A DNA stretch of 55,563 bases from an uncultured Muribaculaceae bacterium (lineage in GTDB: Bacteria > Bacteroidota > Bacteroidia > Bacteroidales > Muribaculaceae). Of this stretch, positions 15,505-25,082 are shown in pieces; the first letter of the stretch is position 1, and each line of letters opens with the position of its first letter. The notes under the pieces are model-generated. The model saw only the letters and a program-made list of their open reading frames with translations. It was not told where the DNA came from and did not search any database. The stretch lies in the NCBI GenBank assembly GCA_947381945.1, contig CANCXM010000020.1:1-55563 (forward strand). The letters run 5' to 3'. Both the position numbers and the translations under genes were made by a program.

Positions 15505-18123
15505 TTAGCCTTTGAGGGCTGCGAGAGTCTGCTCGATAGCCTCAATCTTTGTAGTGGCATCGGAAAGCTTCTTGCGTTCGGCCTCGACAACCGCTGCGGG
15601 AGCATTATTGACAAAGCGTTCGTTGGAAAGCTTCTTCTCAACCGAAGCCTTGAATCCACGGAGATAATCGATTTCCTTGGTGAGCTTGGCGATTTCAGCC
15701 TCGACATCCATATTGTTGAGCAGAGGGATGTTGAACTCGGTGGTGCCTACCATGAACGATGCGGCAGCAGGATCCTTCTCAGTGACAGTAGCTATGCCTG
15801 AAAGATTTCCGAGCTTGACAGCCACGGCCTCCATCGGGATAGAGGCATTGACAATATTGAGCTGAAGGGCGTCGCGGGCAGGGATATTGCGCTGGGCACG
15901 GACACCGCGCACACCGTTGATTACTTCCTTGACCATCTCCATCTCGGCAAGAATCTTCGCGTCGGGCACACCGGCTACCGGCATCGAGGCATACATGATT
16001 GACTCACCCTCGCGGCGGTCTCCTAAGTGCTGCCAAAGTTCTTCGGTGATGAAGGGCATGAAGGGATGGAGCAGACGGAGAAGCGAATCAAAGAAGCGGA
16101 TGGTAGCCTCATATCCTTCACGGTCGATAGGCTTCTGATAGTCGGGTTTGACCATCTCAAGATACCATGACGAGAACTCGTCGCGGAAGAGACGGTAAGC
16201 AGTCATGAGAGCTTCCGAGATACGGAACTTATCAAACGAATCGTTGATTTCAGCCACGGCTTCCGAAAGTTTGGCCTCGAACCACTCAACGGCCTTGCGC
16301 GAGCTTTCGGGCTGTTCGATTGTCGGATCGACTTCCCAACCCTTGACGAGACGGAAGGCATTCCAAATCTTATTACAGAAGTTACGGCCATTCTCGCAGA
16401 GTTTCTTGTCGAAGAAGATGTCGTTGCCAGCAGGAGCTGAAAGCATGATACCCATACGGACACCGTCGGCACCGTAGTCGGCGATAAGTTCGAGAGGGTC
16501 GGGTGAGTTGCCGAACTGCTTTGACATCTTGCGGCCGATTTCGTCGCGGACGATACCAGTGAAGTAGACATTGTTGAACGGCTGCTTGCCCATGAACTCA
16601 TAGCCGGCCATAATCATTCGGGCAACCCAGAAGAAGATGATGTCCGGACCAGTCACGAGGTCGGATGTGGGATAGTAATATTTGATTTCCTCGTTATCGG
16701 GTTCAAGAATACCGTTGAAGAGCGAGATAGGCCAGAGCCATGAAGAGAACCAAGTGTCAAGACAGTCCTCATCCTGACGGAGATCGGCTGCAGTGAGCGC
16801 GGGATTCTTCTCCTGAGCAAGACGGAGAGCTTCGTCGGCATCCTCGGCAACCACGAAATCGCCGTCGGGAAGATACCATGCGGGCACACGGTGACCCCAC
16901 CAGAGCTGACGCGAGATACACCAGTCGCGGATGTCGGTGAGCCAGCGGTCGTAGGTAGCCTTGAATTTGTCGGGGACAAACTTGATTACACCTTCATCAA
17001 CTGATTTGAGTGCAGGTTCGGCAAGCGACTGCATCTTCAGGAACCACTGTTCGCTGAGACGCGGCTCAGTGACGGTGTCCTGATTACGTTCCGAATAGCC
17101 GACCTTGTTCTCGTAGTCCTCAATCTTCTCGATAAGACCTGCGGCTTCAAGATCCTTGGCAATCTGCTCACGGACAGCGAAACGGTCCATGCCGACATAC
17201 ATTCCGGCTGCCTCGCTGATGGTTGCATCGTCGTTGAAGATGTCGATTGTCTCAAGACCATGCTTCTCACCGAGCATATTGTCGTTCATATCATGGGCCG
17301 GAGTCACCTTGAGGCAACCTGTACCGAACTCAATGTCGACATAGTCATCCTCGATTACAGGAATCTCGCGGTTCACCAGAGGAACAATCACCTTCTTGCC
17401 GCGAAGATGCTGATTCTTCGGGTCGGCGGGATTGATACACATGGCCGTGTCACCCATGATTGTCTCGGGACGGGTAGTGGCGACGATGGCATAGCCCTCC
17501 TCTCCGACAATCTTATAGCGGAGATAGTAGAGCTTCGAATGTTCTTCCTTGTAGACAATCTCGATGTCTGAAAGCGCGGTCTTTGCCTTGGGATCCCAAT
17601 TGACCATACGCTTGCCACGGTAGATGAGGCCCTTGCGGTAAAGGTCGACGAACACCTTGATGACGCTCTTCGAGCGGATGTCGTCCATAGTGAAGGCTGT
17701 GCGCTCCCAGTCGCAGGAAGCACCGAGTTTCTTGAGCTGTTCAAGGATGATGCCGCCATGCTTCTCCTTCCATTCCCAGGCGTGGCGGAGGAATTCCTCA
17801 CGGGTGAGATCGCTCTTGCGGATACCTTCCTGCGCGAGCTTGTTGACGACCTTTGCCTCGGTCGCGATGGCCGCATGGTCGGTTCCGGGCACCCAGAGGG
17901 CATTCTTGCCCATCAGACGTGCGCGACGCACGAGGATATCCTGAATGGTATTGTTGAGCATGTGGCCCATGTGGAGAATACCTGTCACATTGGGCGGCGG
18001 AATCACTATGGTGTAAGGCTCGCGCGCATCGGGTTCGGAGTGGAAGAGGCGGTGCTGCACCCAATAGGCATACCATTTGTCCTCCACTGCACGGGGATCA
18101 TATTTCGTGGCTAATTCTTCCAT
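15505..18123 (-). CDS. valS: Valine--tRNA ligase
   Basis: An 872-residue class Ia aminoacyl-tRNA synthetase that charges tRNA-Val in the cytoplasm. The HIGH-type motif is [14 protein letters not shown] at residues 42-55, the KMSKS-type motif is [17 protein letters not shown], and the editing domain between them includes the [12 protein letters not shown] segment. The C-terminus is the valyl-specific coiled coil ([20 protein letters not shown]). The ATG at 18123 is chosen because the family begins at [14 protein letters not shown]; the upstream extension overlaps the promoter. A minus-strand TAATTTTG box at 18165-18172 drives it. Confidence 0.97.
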   Translation of the reverse strand: MEELATKYDPRAVEDKWYAYWVQHRLFHSEPDAREPYTIVIPPPNVTGILHMGHMLNNTIQDILVRRARLMGKNALWVPGTDHAAIATEAKVVNKLAQEGIRKSDLTREEFLRHAWEWKEKHGGIILEQLKKLGASCDWERTAFTMDDIRSKSVIKVFVDLYRKGLIYRGKRMVNWDPKAKTALSDIEIVYKEEHSKLYYLRYKIVGEEGYAIVATTRPETIMGDTAMCINPADPKNQHLRGKKVIVPLVNREIPVIEDDYVDIEFGTGCLKVTPAHDMNDNMLGEKHGLETIDIFNDDATISEAAGMYVGMDRFAVREQIAKDLEAAGLIEKIEDYENKVGYSERNQDTVTEPRLSEQWFLKMQSLAEPALKSVDEGVIKFVPDKFKATYDRWLTDIRDWCISRQLWWGHRVPAWYLPDGDFVVAEDADEALRLAQEKNPALTAADLRQDEDCLDTWFSSWLWPISLFNGILEPDNEEIKYYYPTSDLVTGPDIIFFWVARMIMAGYEFMGKQPFNNVYFTGIVRDEIGRKMSKQFGNSPDPLELIADYGADGVRMGIMLSAPAGNDIFFDKKLCENGRNFCNKIWNAFRLVKGWEVDPTIEQPESSRKAVEWFEAKLSEAVAEINDSFDKFRISEALMTAYRLFRDEFSSWYLEMVKPDYQKPIDREGYEATIRFFDSLLRLLHPFMPFITEELWQHLGDRREGESIMYASMPVAGVPDAKILAEMEMVKEVINGVRGVRAQRNIPARDALQLNIVNASIPMEAVAVKLGNLSGIATVTEKDPAAASFMVGTTEFNIPLLNNMDVEAEIAKLTKEIDYLRGFKASVEKKLSNERFVNNAPAAVVEAERKKLSDATTKIEAIEQTLAALKG

Positions 18124-18164
18124 AAAATATCTGTGATATGAGTGGTTGTATTTTAAATAATGTG

Positions 18165-18172
18165 CAAAATTA
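18165..18172 (-). promoter_or_regulatory. valS promoter -7 box TAATTTTG
   Basis: Full TAnnTTTG match on the minus strand, 42 nt before the valS ATG. It is divergent from the M16 peptidase box at 18216-18223, about 45 bases away. Confidence 0.7.
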
Positions 18173-18215
18173 CAAAATTTCACCGAACCCGCTGAGAGTT
18201 AGGATGGATTTTTTG

Positions 18216-18223
18216 TAATTTTG
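18216..18223 (+). promoter_or_regulatory. Promoter -7 box TAATTTTG
   Basis: Full TAnnTTTG match, 35 nt before the ATG at 18258 of the M16 peptidase. Confidence 0.7.
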
Positions 18224-18257
18224 CACCCCGAATCAAGGAGCATCCTTACCTTCCGAC

Positions 18258-19481
18258 ATGACAGACACTTCAATCAGATATTCCACACTCTCCAACGGTA
18301 TGCGCCTCGTCGCGCGCGCCACAAGTCTCCCCGTCGAACATTGCGGGGTCATCATCAACGCGGGCAGCCGCGACGAAGGCCCCGAACTGCATGGTCTCGC
18401 CCACTTCGTCGAGCATACGATATTCAAAGGGACGGGCAGCCACAAAGCCGCCTACGTCCGCGACCGCATGGAACTCGTCGGGGGCGAACTGAACGCCTAC
18501 ACGACCAAAGAAGAGACCGCCATCTATTCGACATTTCCTGCCGGACACCTCAACCGCGCGCTTGCGCTGATTGCCGAGATGGTGACTGATGCCAATTTCC
18601 CCGACACCGAACTATCGAAGGAGAAACTCGTGGTCGGCGAGGAGATTGACACCTATCTCGACACTCCTTCGGATGCGATATTCGATGACTTCGAAGAGAT
18701 TGTGTATGAAGGCTCACCTCTTGCCCATAACATCCTCGGCACACGCGAATCACTGGCCCGCTTCACGTCGGCCGACTGCAGGCGCTGGCTTGAAGAGCGC
18801 TTCACACCCGGTCGCATGGTGTTCTTCTACTCCGGACCGACCGACCCTGAGAAGGTGTTCAACCTCGCCGATAAATATTTCCGCGGGTTGACCCGCCCCG
18901 ACACCGCTCTTGACCGTGCGGTTCCTCCGCTCAACGCCCCATTTGAACGCATCAATGACTCCCGCGAGTCGTTCCAGGCCCATACCATCATCGGCACACG
19001 CATTCCGGGGCTTCTCGACCCGGGGCGTCTTGACGTTGCATTGCTTGCCAACATACTTGGAGGTCCGGGAATGAATTCGCTCCTCAACGTGGCACTGCGC
19101 GAACGCTGCGGACTTGTCTACAGCATCGACGCGTCAACCTCACTGATGAGCGACAACGGCCTGCTGACCATCTATTTCGGCTGCGATCCCGACGACGTGA
19201 AGCGATGCCTGCGCCTGACGGAACGCGTCATCAACTCGCTCACCGACACAGCCATCTCCGAGCGGAAACTCGAAGCGGCAAAGCGACAGTTTATCGGTCA
19301 ACTCACAGTCGGTTCTGTCAACTCCGAACAAGTAGCCATCTCGATGGGGCGCAGTGTGCTCTACCGTGGCTATGCCCGCACGCTCAGCGAGACAATCGAA
19401 GGCATCAACACAATCACCCCCGAGAGTCTACTCTCCGCCGCCCAAGCCCTCCGCCACAGTTCCCGACTGACCTTGAAGTGA
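18258..19481 (+). CDS. M16 family zinc metallopeptidase
   Basis: A 407-residue pitrilysin-family peptidase. The inverted zinc motif HxxEH is HFVEH at residues 49-53, with the third ligand expected at the glutamate in VVGEEIDTY near residue 130. The second half is the inactive homologous domain (RESFQAHTIIGTRIPGLLDP onward). No signal peptide is visible, so it is probably cytoplasmic. M16 enzymes degrade short peptides or process transit-like sequences. It shares a divergent promoter region with valS. Confidence 0.88.
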   Translation: MTDTSIRYSTLSNGMRLVARATSLPVEHCGVIINAGSRDEGPELHGLAHFVEHTIFKGTGSHKAAYVRDRMELVGGELNAYTTKEETAIYSTFPAGHLNRALALIAEMVTDANFPDTELSKEKLVVGEEIDTYLDTPSDAIFDDFEEIVYEGSPLAHNILGTRESLARFTSADCRRWLEERFTPGRMVFFYSGPTDPEKVFNLADKYFRGLTRPDTALDRAVPPLNAPFERINDSRESFQAHTIIGTRIPGLLDPGRLDVALLANILGGPGMNSLLNVALRERCGLVYSIDASTSLMSDNGLLTIYFGCDPDDVKRCLRLTERVINSLTDTAISERKLEAAKRQFIGQLTVGSVNSEQVAISMGRSVLYRGYARTLSETIEGINTITPESLLSAAQALRHSSRLTLK

Positions 19482-19544
19482 CATTCCGAAATAAACATTA
19501 GGATGGCTATTCAAACTTTATTTTCTTTTTTGAGAGATTTTGGT

Positions 19545-19552
19545 TATCTTTG
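19545..19552 (+). promoter_or_regulatory. Promoter -7 box TATCTTTG
   Basis: TATCTTTG fits TAnnTTTG, 31 nt before the ATG at 19583; it starts the run of same-strand genes DUF5106 to RsmE. Confidence 0.7.
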
Positions 19553-19582
19553 TGATTGCAAAAATCACTTTAACGGAAAATA

Positions 19583-20470
19583 ATGAAAATCAAAGGTCTT
19601 TTACTTGGTCTTTTGCTCTGCTTAGGCATCAGTTTCGGAGCCAAAGCCGATACATATTTCCCCTATCCGCTCATTCCGGACTCAATCAACATCTTTCAGA
19701 AACGCTGCGACTATCTGGCCAGGCATTTCTGGGATTTCTGTGATCTGAAGAAAGCTTTTTCTGCCAAAGCGAAGATGGCCCAGGAATTCAACGTCTACAT
19801 TTCGGTGTTGAAAAATGCCACTCCCGACTCTGCCATCGCATCTGTAGTCCGCTTCAACAAAGCACTTGAAAAGCAGCCCGCCGACCAGCTTTTCATGGCC
19901 GAGTGTGCGGAGAATCTGCTCTACGGCGACACTGCCGAAGTATGGATTGACGAACTCTATCTGCCATTCGCCCATGCAGTTGCCTCCAACAAGCGCATCG
20001 ACAAGGCATCGAAAGCCCGGTTCGCCCATCAGGAGAAGATTCTCAAGAACTCTCTTGCCCGTTTCCCGGCACCATCCCTACCCTACACAACCCGCGAAGG
20101 ACAGACAGGCAACCTTGACAACGATTCGGCCCAGGTGGTGGTGGTCTTTTTCAACGATCCTGACTGCAGCGACTGCAATCTCGCCCGCATCCGACTCGAT
20201 GCCGACATCTCAATGACCGAACTTATCAATGAAGGGAAGGCGAAAATCGTGTCCATATCCCTTACCGAACCCACTCCCGAATGGAAAGAGGCCGTGGCTT
20301 CCTACCCGGCCACATGGGTCGTAGGCGCCAATCCGGATGCCGACATGACAATTGACCTGCGTCTCGGTACTCCGGAATTCTATATCCTTGACAAGAACCA
20401 CAACATACGCTTCAAGCACCTTGACATAAACCAGGTGCTCGACGTAGCGCGTCAGCTTAAGAAGCGGTAA
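19583..20470 (+). CDS. DUF5106 thioredoxin-like secreted protein
   Basis: A 295-residue exported protein. Residues 1-22 are a signal peptide (MKIKGLLLGLLLCLGISFG, cleaved near AKA). The next 150 residues fit DUF5106, a helical Bacteroidetes domain, and the last 120 residues form a thioredoxin-like fold with a CxxC in NDPDCSDCNLAR. The redox motif CSDC suggests a periplasmic disulfide reductase or a relative of TlpA/ResA, with unknown partner. The gene precedes doxX by 60 nt and has its own TAnnTTTG box. Confidence 0.82.
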   Translation: MKIKGLLLGLLLCLGISFGAKADTYFPYPLIPDSINIFQKRCDYLARHFWDFCDLKKAFSAKAKMAQEFNVYISVLKNATPDSAIASVVRFNKALEKQPADQLFMAECAENLLYGDTAEVWIDELYLPFAHAVASNKRIDKASKARFAHQEKILKNSLARFPAPSLPYTTREGQTGNLDNDSAQVVVVFFNDPDCSDCNLARIRLDADISMTELINEGKAKIVSISLTEPTPEWKEAVASYPATWVVGANPDADMTIDLRLGTPEFYILDKNHNIRFKHLDINQVLDVARQLKKR

Positions 20471-20530
20471 TCCCGCACACTTCAAAATCCATCAAAATTA
20501 GCTACAGGCAACAACGAATCAAAAAAGATC

Positions 20531-21040
20531 ATGAGCTGGTACAATTCAACCCCGGTCAACTGCTTCATAAAGCTGACAGGATATACCTACACCAACCTTG
20601 CGCGCCTTTTCATGCGCCTATTTGTCGGGGTCATGCTACTCCAGTTCGGCATACGCCATCTTGTCAACTACAGCGAACTCTGCAATTCATTCCCGACGGT
20701 GCTCAACATGTCGTCGGAATGTTCGCTTATCATCATGATTATCATCGAACTCGTCTGTTCGCTTCTGATAATGATGGGCTTCCTCACACGCCTCAGTGTC
20801 ATTCCACCAATCTGCGCGATGATTGCAGCGGAATACTATATCCTCCACGACATGGTCCCCAACCTCCCTGTCTACGGTCTCGACAGCACTGACCCGGGCT
20901 ACCTTCCCATCATGTTCATCGGAATATACATCTACATCCTCATAGCCGGAGCCGGCAAAATCTCCCTCGACTATTTCATCTCGCTCTACATCATAGGCCA
21001 GAAGGGCAAATATGAGGAAGAGGAGCTTGAGGATGTCTGA
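20531..21040 (+). CDS. DoxX family membrane protein
   Basis: A 169-residue inner-membrane protein with four likely transmembrane segments, the first beginning at ARLFMRLFVGVMLLQFGI and the last at MFIGIYIYILIAGAGKISLD. This is the DoxX/DUF4870-like arrangement. The tail GQKGKYEEEELEDV is acidic and cytoplasmic. The family is linked loosely to redox or thiosulfate metabolism; the function here is unknown. Sitting between a thioredoxin-like protein and the tRNA thiolase gives a weak sulfur/redox theme. It ends 27 nt before mnmA. Confidence 0.8.
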   Translation: MSWYNSTPVNCFIKLTGYTYTNLARLFMRLFVGVMLLQFGIRHLVNYSELCNSFPTVLNMSSECSLIIMIIIELVCSLLIMMGFLTRLSVIPPICAMIAAEYYILHDMVPNLPVYGLDSTDPGYLPIMFIGIYIYILIAGAGKISLDYFISLYIIGQKGKYEEEELEDV

Positions 21041-21067
21041 CATGTAAACCCCACCTTATACCGCTCT

Positions 21068-22150
21068 ATGAAAATTGCAGTATTGATTTCAGGAGGAGTC
21101 GACAGCGCGGTTGCAGTAAGGCAACTGCTTGACGAAGGTCATGACCTCCACCTTTTCTATATACGCATCGGCCTTGACAACGGCGAGGGAGACTGCTCGG
21201 CTGAGGAGGACATTGAGATGTGTACCTACATCGCGCGTCTCTACGGCCTGCCTTTTGACGTCGTGTCGCTGCATCAGGAATATTGGGACAACGTGATGGA
21301 CTATGCGCTCCGCACTGTCCGCGAAGGTCTGACACCCAATCCCGACATCATGTGCAACAAGATGATAAAGTTCGGATTCTTCGAACAGCGCTGGGGTCAT
21401 GAATTCGACAAAACTGCAACCGGCCACTATGCCACAACCCATGAAATCGACGGCCTCGTCTATCTTGGGACAGGTGTGGACCGCGTGAAGGACCAGACCG
21501 ACTTCCTCTGCCGGATATCCTACGACCAGCTCAGCCATCTCATCTTCCCCGTCGGGTCGCTCCCCAAGGCGAGAGTGCGAGAAATCGCGGTGGAGTCCCG
21601 TCTGCCCAATGCATTCCGCAAGGACAGCCAGGGAATATGCTTCCTCGGTAAAATCAACTACAATGACTTCATCCGCCGTCATCTCGGCGAACGCCCCGGC
21701 CCTATCATCGAACTTGAGACCGGACGCAAGCTCGGCGAGCACCGTGGCTTCTGGTTCCACACCATCGGTCAGCGCAAGGGACTCGGACTGAGCGGAGGCC
21801 CCTGGTATGTGGTCAAGAAGAATGTCCACGACAATGTCATCTATGTCTCGCAGGGCTACGACACTGAAAAGCAGTATGGCAAGCTCCTCCACCTCGATGA
21901 AATGCACTGGATCACACGCGACCCCTGGCCCGAAGACTGCAACGAAGTGGAAATCACATTCAAGAACCGCCATTCCCCCGACTTCCTTCCGGCACGTCTG
22001 AGCCGTATCGAGGGGAAAGAATATATCATAGAATCAGCCGTCCCCGTCCAGGGCATAGCTCCGGGGCAGTTCGGCGTCATCTATGACCGCGATGCTAAAT
22101 TATGTTACGGCAGTGGCATCATCACCGGCCGAAACGTTATGAAAATGTAG
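21068..22150 (+). CDS. mnmA: tRNA-specific 2-thiouridylase MnmA
   Basis: A 360-residue enzyme that thiolates U34 of tRNA-Lys, -Glu and -Gln in the cytoplasm. The ATP pyrophosphatase PP-loop is SGGVDSAVA at residues 8-16. The catalytic cysteines are C96 in NPDIMCNK and C191 in DSQGICFLGK. The ATG at 21068 begins the motif immediately, as is usual. It is one of two mnmA-type forms in Bacteroidetes. Its stop is 22 nt before the bifunctional nuclease gene, so the two are probably one transcript. Confidence 0.95.
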   Translation: MKIAVLISGGVDSAVAVRQLLDEGHDLHLFYIRIGLDNGEGDCSAEEDIEMCTYIARLYGLPFDVVSLHQEYWDNVMDYALRTVREGLTPNPDIMCNKMIKFGFFEQRWGHEFDKTATGHYATTHEIDGLVYLGTGVDRVKDQTDFLCRISYDQLSHLIFPVGSLPKARVREIAVESRLPNAFRKDSQGICFLGKINYNDFIRRHLGERPGPIIELETGRKLGEHRGFWFHTIGQRKGLGLSGGPWYVVKKNVHDNVIYVSQGYDTEKQYGKLLHLDEMHWITRDPWPEDCNEVEITFKNRHSPDFLPARLSRIEGKEYIIESAVPVQGIAPGQFGVIYDRDAKLCYGSGIITGRNVMKM

Positions 22151-22172
22151 TGTCTGACCAAAACACAACCAG

Positions 22173-22787
22173 ATGGCAGAAAACGACGACAGAGTAAGAC
22201 TCAAAGTGATGGGTCTCTCCTACAGCCAGATACAAGCCGGTGCCTACGCCCTGATTCTCGCGCAGGTGGGCGGCCCTTACCGCATACCGGTGGTTATCGG
22301 AGCCGCCGAGGCCCAGTCCATTGCCTTGAAAATGGAAAGCATCACCCCTCCACGACCCATGACCCACGACATCTTCGTCAGTTTCGCCCATGCTTTCGGC
22401 GTAAAGCTGGAAGAGGTGTTCATCTACAAGTTCGAGGACGGCATCTTCTCCTCGGAAATGACCTTCTCGGACGGAGAGCGCACCGTCACCATTGATTCCC
22501 GCACAAGCGATGCCATCGCAATTGCCATGCGGACCGGTGCGCCCATATTCACCACTCCGGAAATTCTTGACGAAACAGGTTTCGAGATGGAAATCAAGGA
22601 GGAGGGCGACGGTGACAACGAGCCTGATTCCGAAGAGGATACCATGACCGCCAATCGTGAACCCCGTCTGGAGAACTATGCCATCGAGGAACTCGAAAAG
22701 ACTCTCCAGAAACTGATTGAGCGTGAGGAATATGAGGAGGCGGCGCGAGTGGCCGACATCATCAAGCGCAAACGCGGAGAGCTGTAG
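22173..22787 (+). CDS. Bifunctional nuclease domain protein with UVR motif
   Basis: A 204-residue protein. Residues 8-130 are the DUF151/bifunctional nuclease domain, with YSQIQAGAYALILAQVGGP and the DSRTSDAIAIAMRTGAPIF block. Residues 165-204 are a UvrB/UvrC (UVR) motif (NYAIEELEKTLQKLIEREEY), a helical hairpin that binds UvrB-like partners or ClpC. The fusion is usual in this phylum. RNase/DNase activity has been reported for plant relatives; bacterial function is not settled. It lies between mnmA and the nucleoside transporter. Confidence 0.85.
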   Translation: MAENDDRVRLKVMGLSYSQIQAGAYALILAQVGGPYRIPVVIGAAEAQSIALKMESITPPRPMTHDIFVSFAHAFGVKLEEVFIYKFEDGIFSSEMTFSDGERTVTIDSRTSDAIAIAMRTGAPIFTTPEILDETGFEMEIKEEGDGDNEPDSEEDTMTANREPRLENYAIEELEKTLQKLIEREEYEEAARVADIIKRKRGEL

Positions 22788-22873
22788 CCATCCCTCTTCC
22801 CCTCACTGCCTGATTTCACTTTAAGCAGCATATACACCCCTGAAACTAACATACCACAAAAAACTACCTTGAC

Positions 22874-24205
22874 ATGATTAAAATCCGACCCATCGAACTG
22901 CGTCTGGCCCTCATGAACTTTCTGGAGTTCGGCGTATGGGGCGCCTATTTGATTTCGCTCGGCAATTTTCTCTACTCTATCGGTCTTGAAAAACAGATCG
23001 GATGGTTCTACACTGTGCAGGGCATCGTGTCGCTTTTCATGCCCGCTGTCATCGGCGTGCTTGCTGACCGCTACATACAGGCGCAGCGTATGCTCAGCCT
23101 CTGCCATATCCTTGCCGGATGCTTCATGGCTGCTGCAGGTGTCTACTGCCTCACCACTTCACAGGTCGAATTCGGCCCGCTATTCAGCCTCTACACCCTC
23201 TCTGTCGCCTTCTTCATGCCGACGATAGGTCTCGGGAACTCCGTGGCGTTCAACGCTCTCAACCGTGCCGGACTCGACACCATCAAGCATTTCCCGCCTA
23301 TCCGTGTGTTCGGTACGGTCGGTTTCATCTGCGCCATGCTCTTTGTCAACTTCACACAGTTCCAGACCAACGCATGGCAGCTCATCACCTCGGCAGTCCT
23401 GAGTTTCATACTTGCAGCCTACGCGCTGACCCTCCCGTCATGCCCGGTCAAGAAGGGGGAGAAAAGTTCCATTTCCGAGACCCTCGGTCTGAATGCCTTC
23501 AAGCTTTTCAAGCAAAAACGCATGGCGATTTTCTTCCTGTTCAGTATGCTCCTCGGCGTGTCGCTGCAAATCACCAACAGCTACGGCAACACCTTCATCA
23601 CCTCCTTCTCAGAGATTGCCGAGTTTGCCGACACATGGGGAGCCCACAACGCCAACGCCCTCATATCCCTCTCGCAGATGAGCGAAACCCTCTGCATCCT
23701 CCTCATTCCCTTCTGCCTGAAACGTTTCGGAATCAAGGGCGTAATGCTCATGTCGATGTTCGCATGGGTGCTGCGTTTCGGATTCTTCGGACTCGGCAAC
23801 ACCGGCGACGGTCTTTGGCTCCTCGTCCTCTCCTGCATTGTCTACGGTATCGCCTTTGACTTCTTCAATGTGTCAGGCGGACTCTATGTTGACCAGGAAA
23901 CAACCAAGGACATCCGCAGCAGCGCACAGGGACTTTTCATGATTATGACCAACGGCATCGGTGCCACGGTCGGCACTCTCTGCGCACAGGGCATCGTGAA
24001 CCACTTCGTGTTCTCACAGACCACTCCCGAAGCCCAACACGCAGGCTGGGAGACCTCATGGTTTATCTTCGCGGCATACGCGCTTGTCGTTGGCGTCCTA
24101 TTCATGTTCATATTTAAAGACAGCAAACAGCAACCCTCGGCAGCAGAAGTCCGGAAGGATCTTGACACCGTCAACTCAGGCGCCGACGGAATGATTGAAG
24201 AATGA
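22874..24205 (+). CDS. MFS nucleoside:H+ symporter (NupG-like)
   Basis: A 443-residue inner-membrane transporter with about 12 transmembrane helices. It begins MIKIRPIELRLALMNFLEFG and shows family residues in NFLEFGVWGAYLISLGNFL and in PPIRVFGTVGFICAMLFVNF. These match the NupG/XapB nucleoside symporter family, so it probably takes up nucleosides from lysed cells. The cytoplasmic C-terminal tail (SAAEVRKDLDTVNSGADGMIEE) is hydrophilic. Its stop overlaps the rsmE start by four bases (ATGA), an unusual but tight coupling of transport and rRNA modification. Confidence 0.87.
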   Translation: MIKIRPIELRLALMNFLEFGVWGAYLISLGNFLYSIGLEKQIGWFYTVQGIVSLFMPAVIGVLADRYIQAQRMLSLCHILAGCFMAAAGVYCLTTSQVEFGPLFSLYTLSVAFFMPTIGLGNSVAFNALNRAGLDTIKHFPPIRVFGTVGFICAMLFVNFTQFQTNAWQLITSAVLSFILAAYALTLPSCPVKKGEKSSISETLGLNAFKLFKQKRMAIFFLFSMLLGVSLQITNSYGNTFITSFSEIAEFADTWGAHNANALISLSQMSETLCILLIPFCLKRFGIKGVMLMSMFAWVLRFGFFGLGNTGDGLWLLVLSCIVYGIAFDFFNVSGGLYVDQETTKDIRSSAQGLFMIMTNGIGATVGTLCAQGIVNHFVFSQTTPEAQHAGWETSWFIFAAYALVVGVLFMFIFKDSKQQPSAAEVRKDLDTVNSGADGMIEE

Positions 24206-24921
24206 TACAGTTTTTTGCCCCTGACATCACAGAGACCCTCGAACTCCCCGAAAGCGACTCGCGCCACGCGGTGAAAGTGCTGCGTATGCGCGAAGGAGAC
24301 GAGCTCCAAGTTATAGACGGACGCGGGACGGCATACACATGCCGTCTCGCGGACGCTCATCCCAAACATGCGTCTGTCGAAATCATATCTTCGACACCGA
24401 TGCCACTCCCATGGCCGCAGCAACTCGCTGTAGCCGTGGCCCCGACCAAACACATGGACCGCATGGAATGGCTTGTGGAAAAAATGACGGAAGTAGGTGT
24501 CAACACCATCATCCCGATTCTATGCGAACGCAGCGAGCGTCGCGAAATCAAGACCGAACGCCTCGAAAAGATAGCCGTCTCGGCCATGAAACAGTCATTA
24601 AAGGCGACTCTACCGACAATAATGCCCATGACTCCGCTGCGCGAGCTTATAAAAATCATGCCCGACGCACAGCGTGTCGTAGCCTACTGCGACCCATCCA
24701 TTCCCCGCGTGGATTTTGCCCAGACCTACGAAGCCGGACGCGACACCCTCATCCTCATCGGGCCGGAAGGGGACTTCTCTCCCTCAGAAATCAAGATGAC
24801 CCTCGATGCAGGCTTCCGCCCCGTCACCCTCGGCTCAAACCGCCTCCGCACCGAAACCGCCGCCCTCTACGCCCTCTCCGCCTGCCACATCCTTGACGAT
24901 AAATTAATGCAGGATGCTTGA
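24202..24921 (+). CDS. rsmE: 16S rRNA (uracil1498-N3)-methyltransferase
   Basis: A 239-residue SPOUT methyltransferase that makes m3U1498 in the 30S subunit. The trefoil-knot SAM site is the C-terminal LIGPEGDFSPSEIKM followed by LGSNRLRTETAALYAL, with the family's arginine residues. The N-terminal PUA-like part starts MIQFFAPDITETLELPESDS. It starts inside the last codons of the transporter gene (ATGA overlap), so translation is coupled. A gap full of short repeats follows. Confidence 0.94.
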   Translation: MIQFFAPDITETLELPESDSRHAVKVLRMREGDELQVIDGRGTAYTCRLADAHPKHASVEIISSTPMPLPWPQQLAVAVAPTKHMDRMEWLVEKMTEVGVNTIIPILCERSERREIKTERLEKIAVSAMKQSLKATLPTIMPMTPLRELIKIMPDAQRVVAYCDPSIPRVDFAQTYEAGRDTLILIGPEGDFSPSEIKMTLDAGFRPVTLGSNRLRTETAALYALSACHILDDKLMQDA

Positions 24922-25082
24922 TGCTTGATTCAGAATGCTTAATTCATAATTCATGATGCAGAATGCTTGATGCATAATGCTTATAGGCAGTCCCCCAAAA
25001 CCTATTTGGCCTATTAGCCCTATTAGGCTTATTAGCCCTACCCCTCTATACTCTATACTTTACCCTCTATACTAAAAAAACA
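24922..25082. repeat. Intergenic array of three short-repeat families
   Basis: Three repeat types follow one another: near-palindromic CATAATTCATGATGC-like units (24922-24990), then 9-nt-period CCTATTAGC units (about 25000-25040), then CTCTATACTTTA-like units (25045-25075). None encodes anything plausible. The same families recur in the gaps at 28482, 29412, 30279, 31824, 41700 and 54129. Confidence 0.65.

Noticed and set aside
23119..23859. Long plus-strand frame inside the nucleoside transporter gene
   Set aside because: Out of frame with twelve predicted membrane helices in the conserved frame; arginine/histidine-rich shadow.
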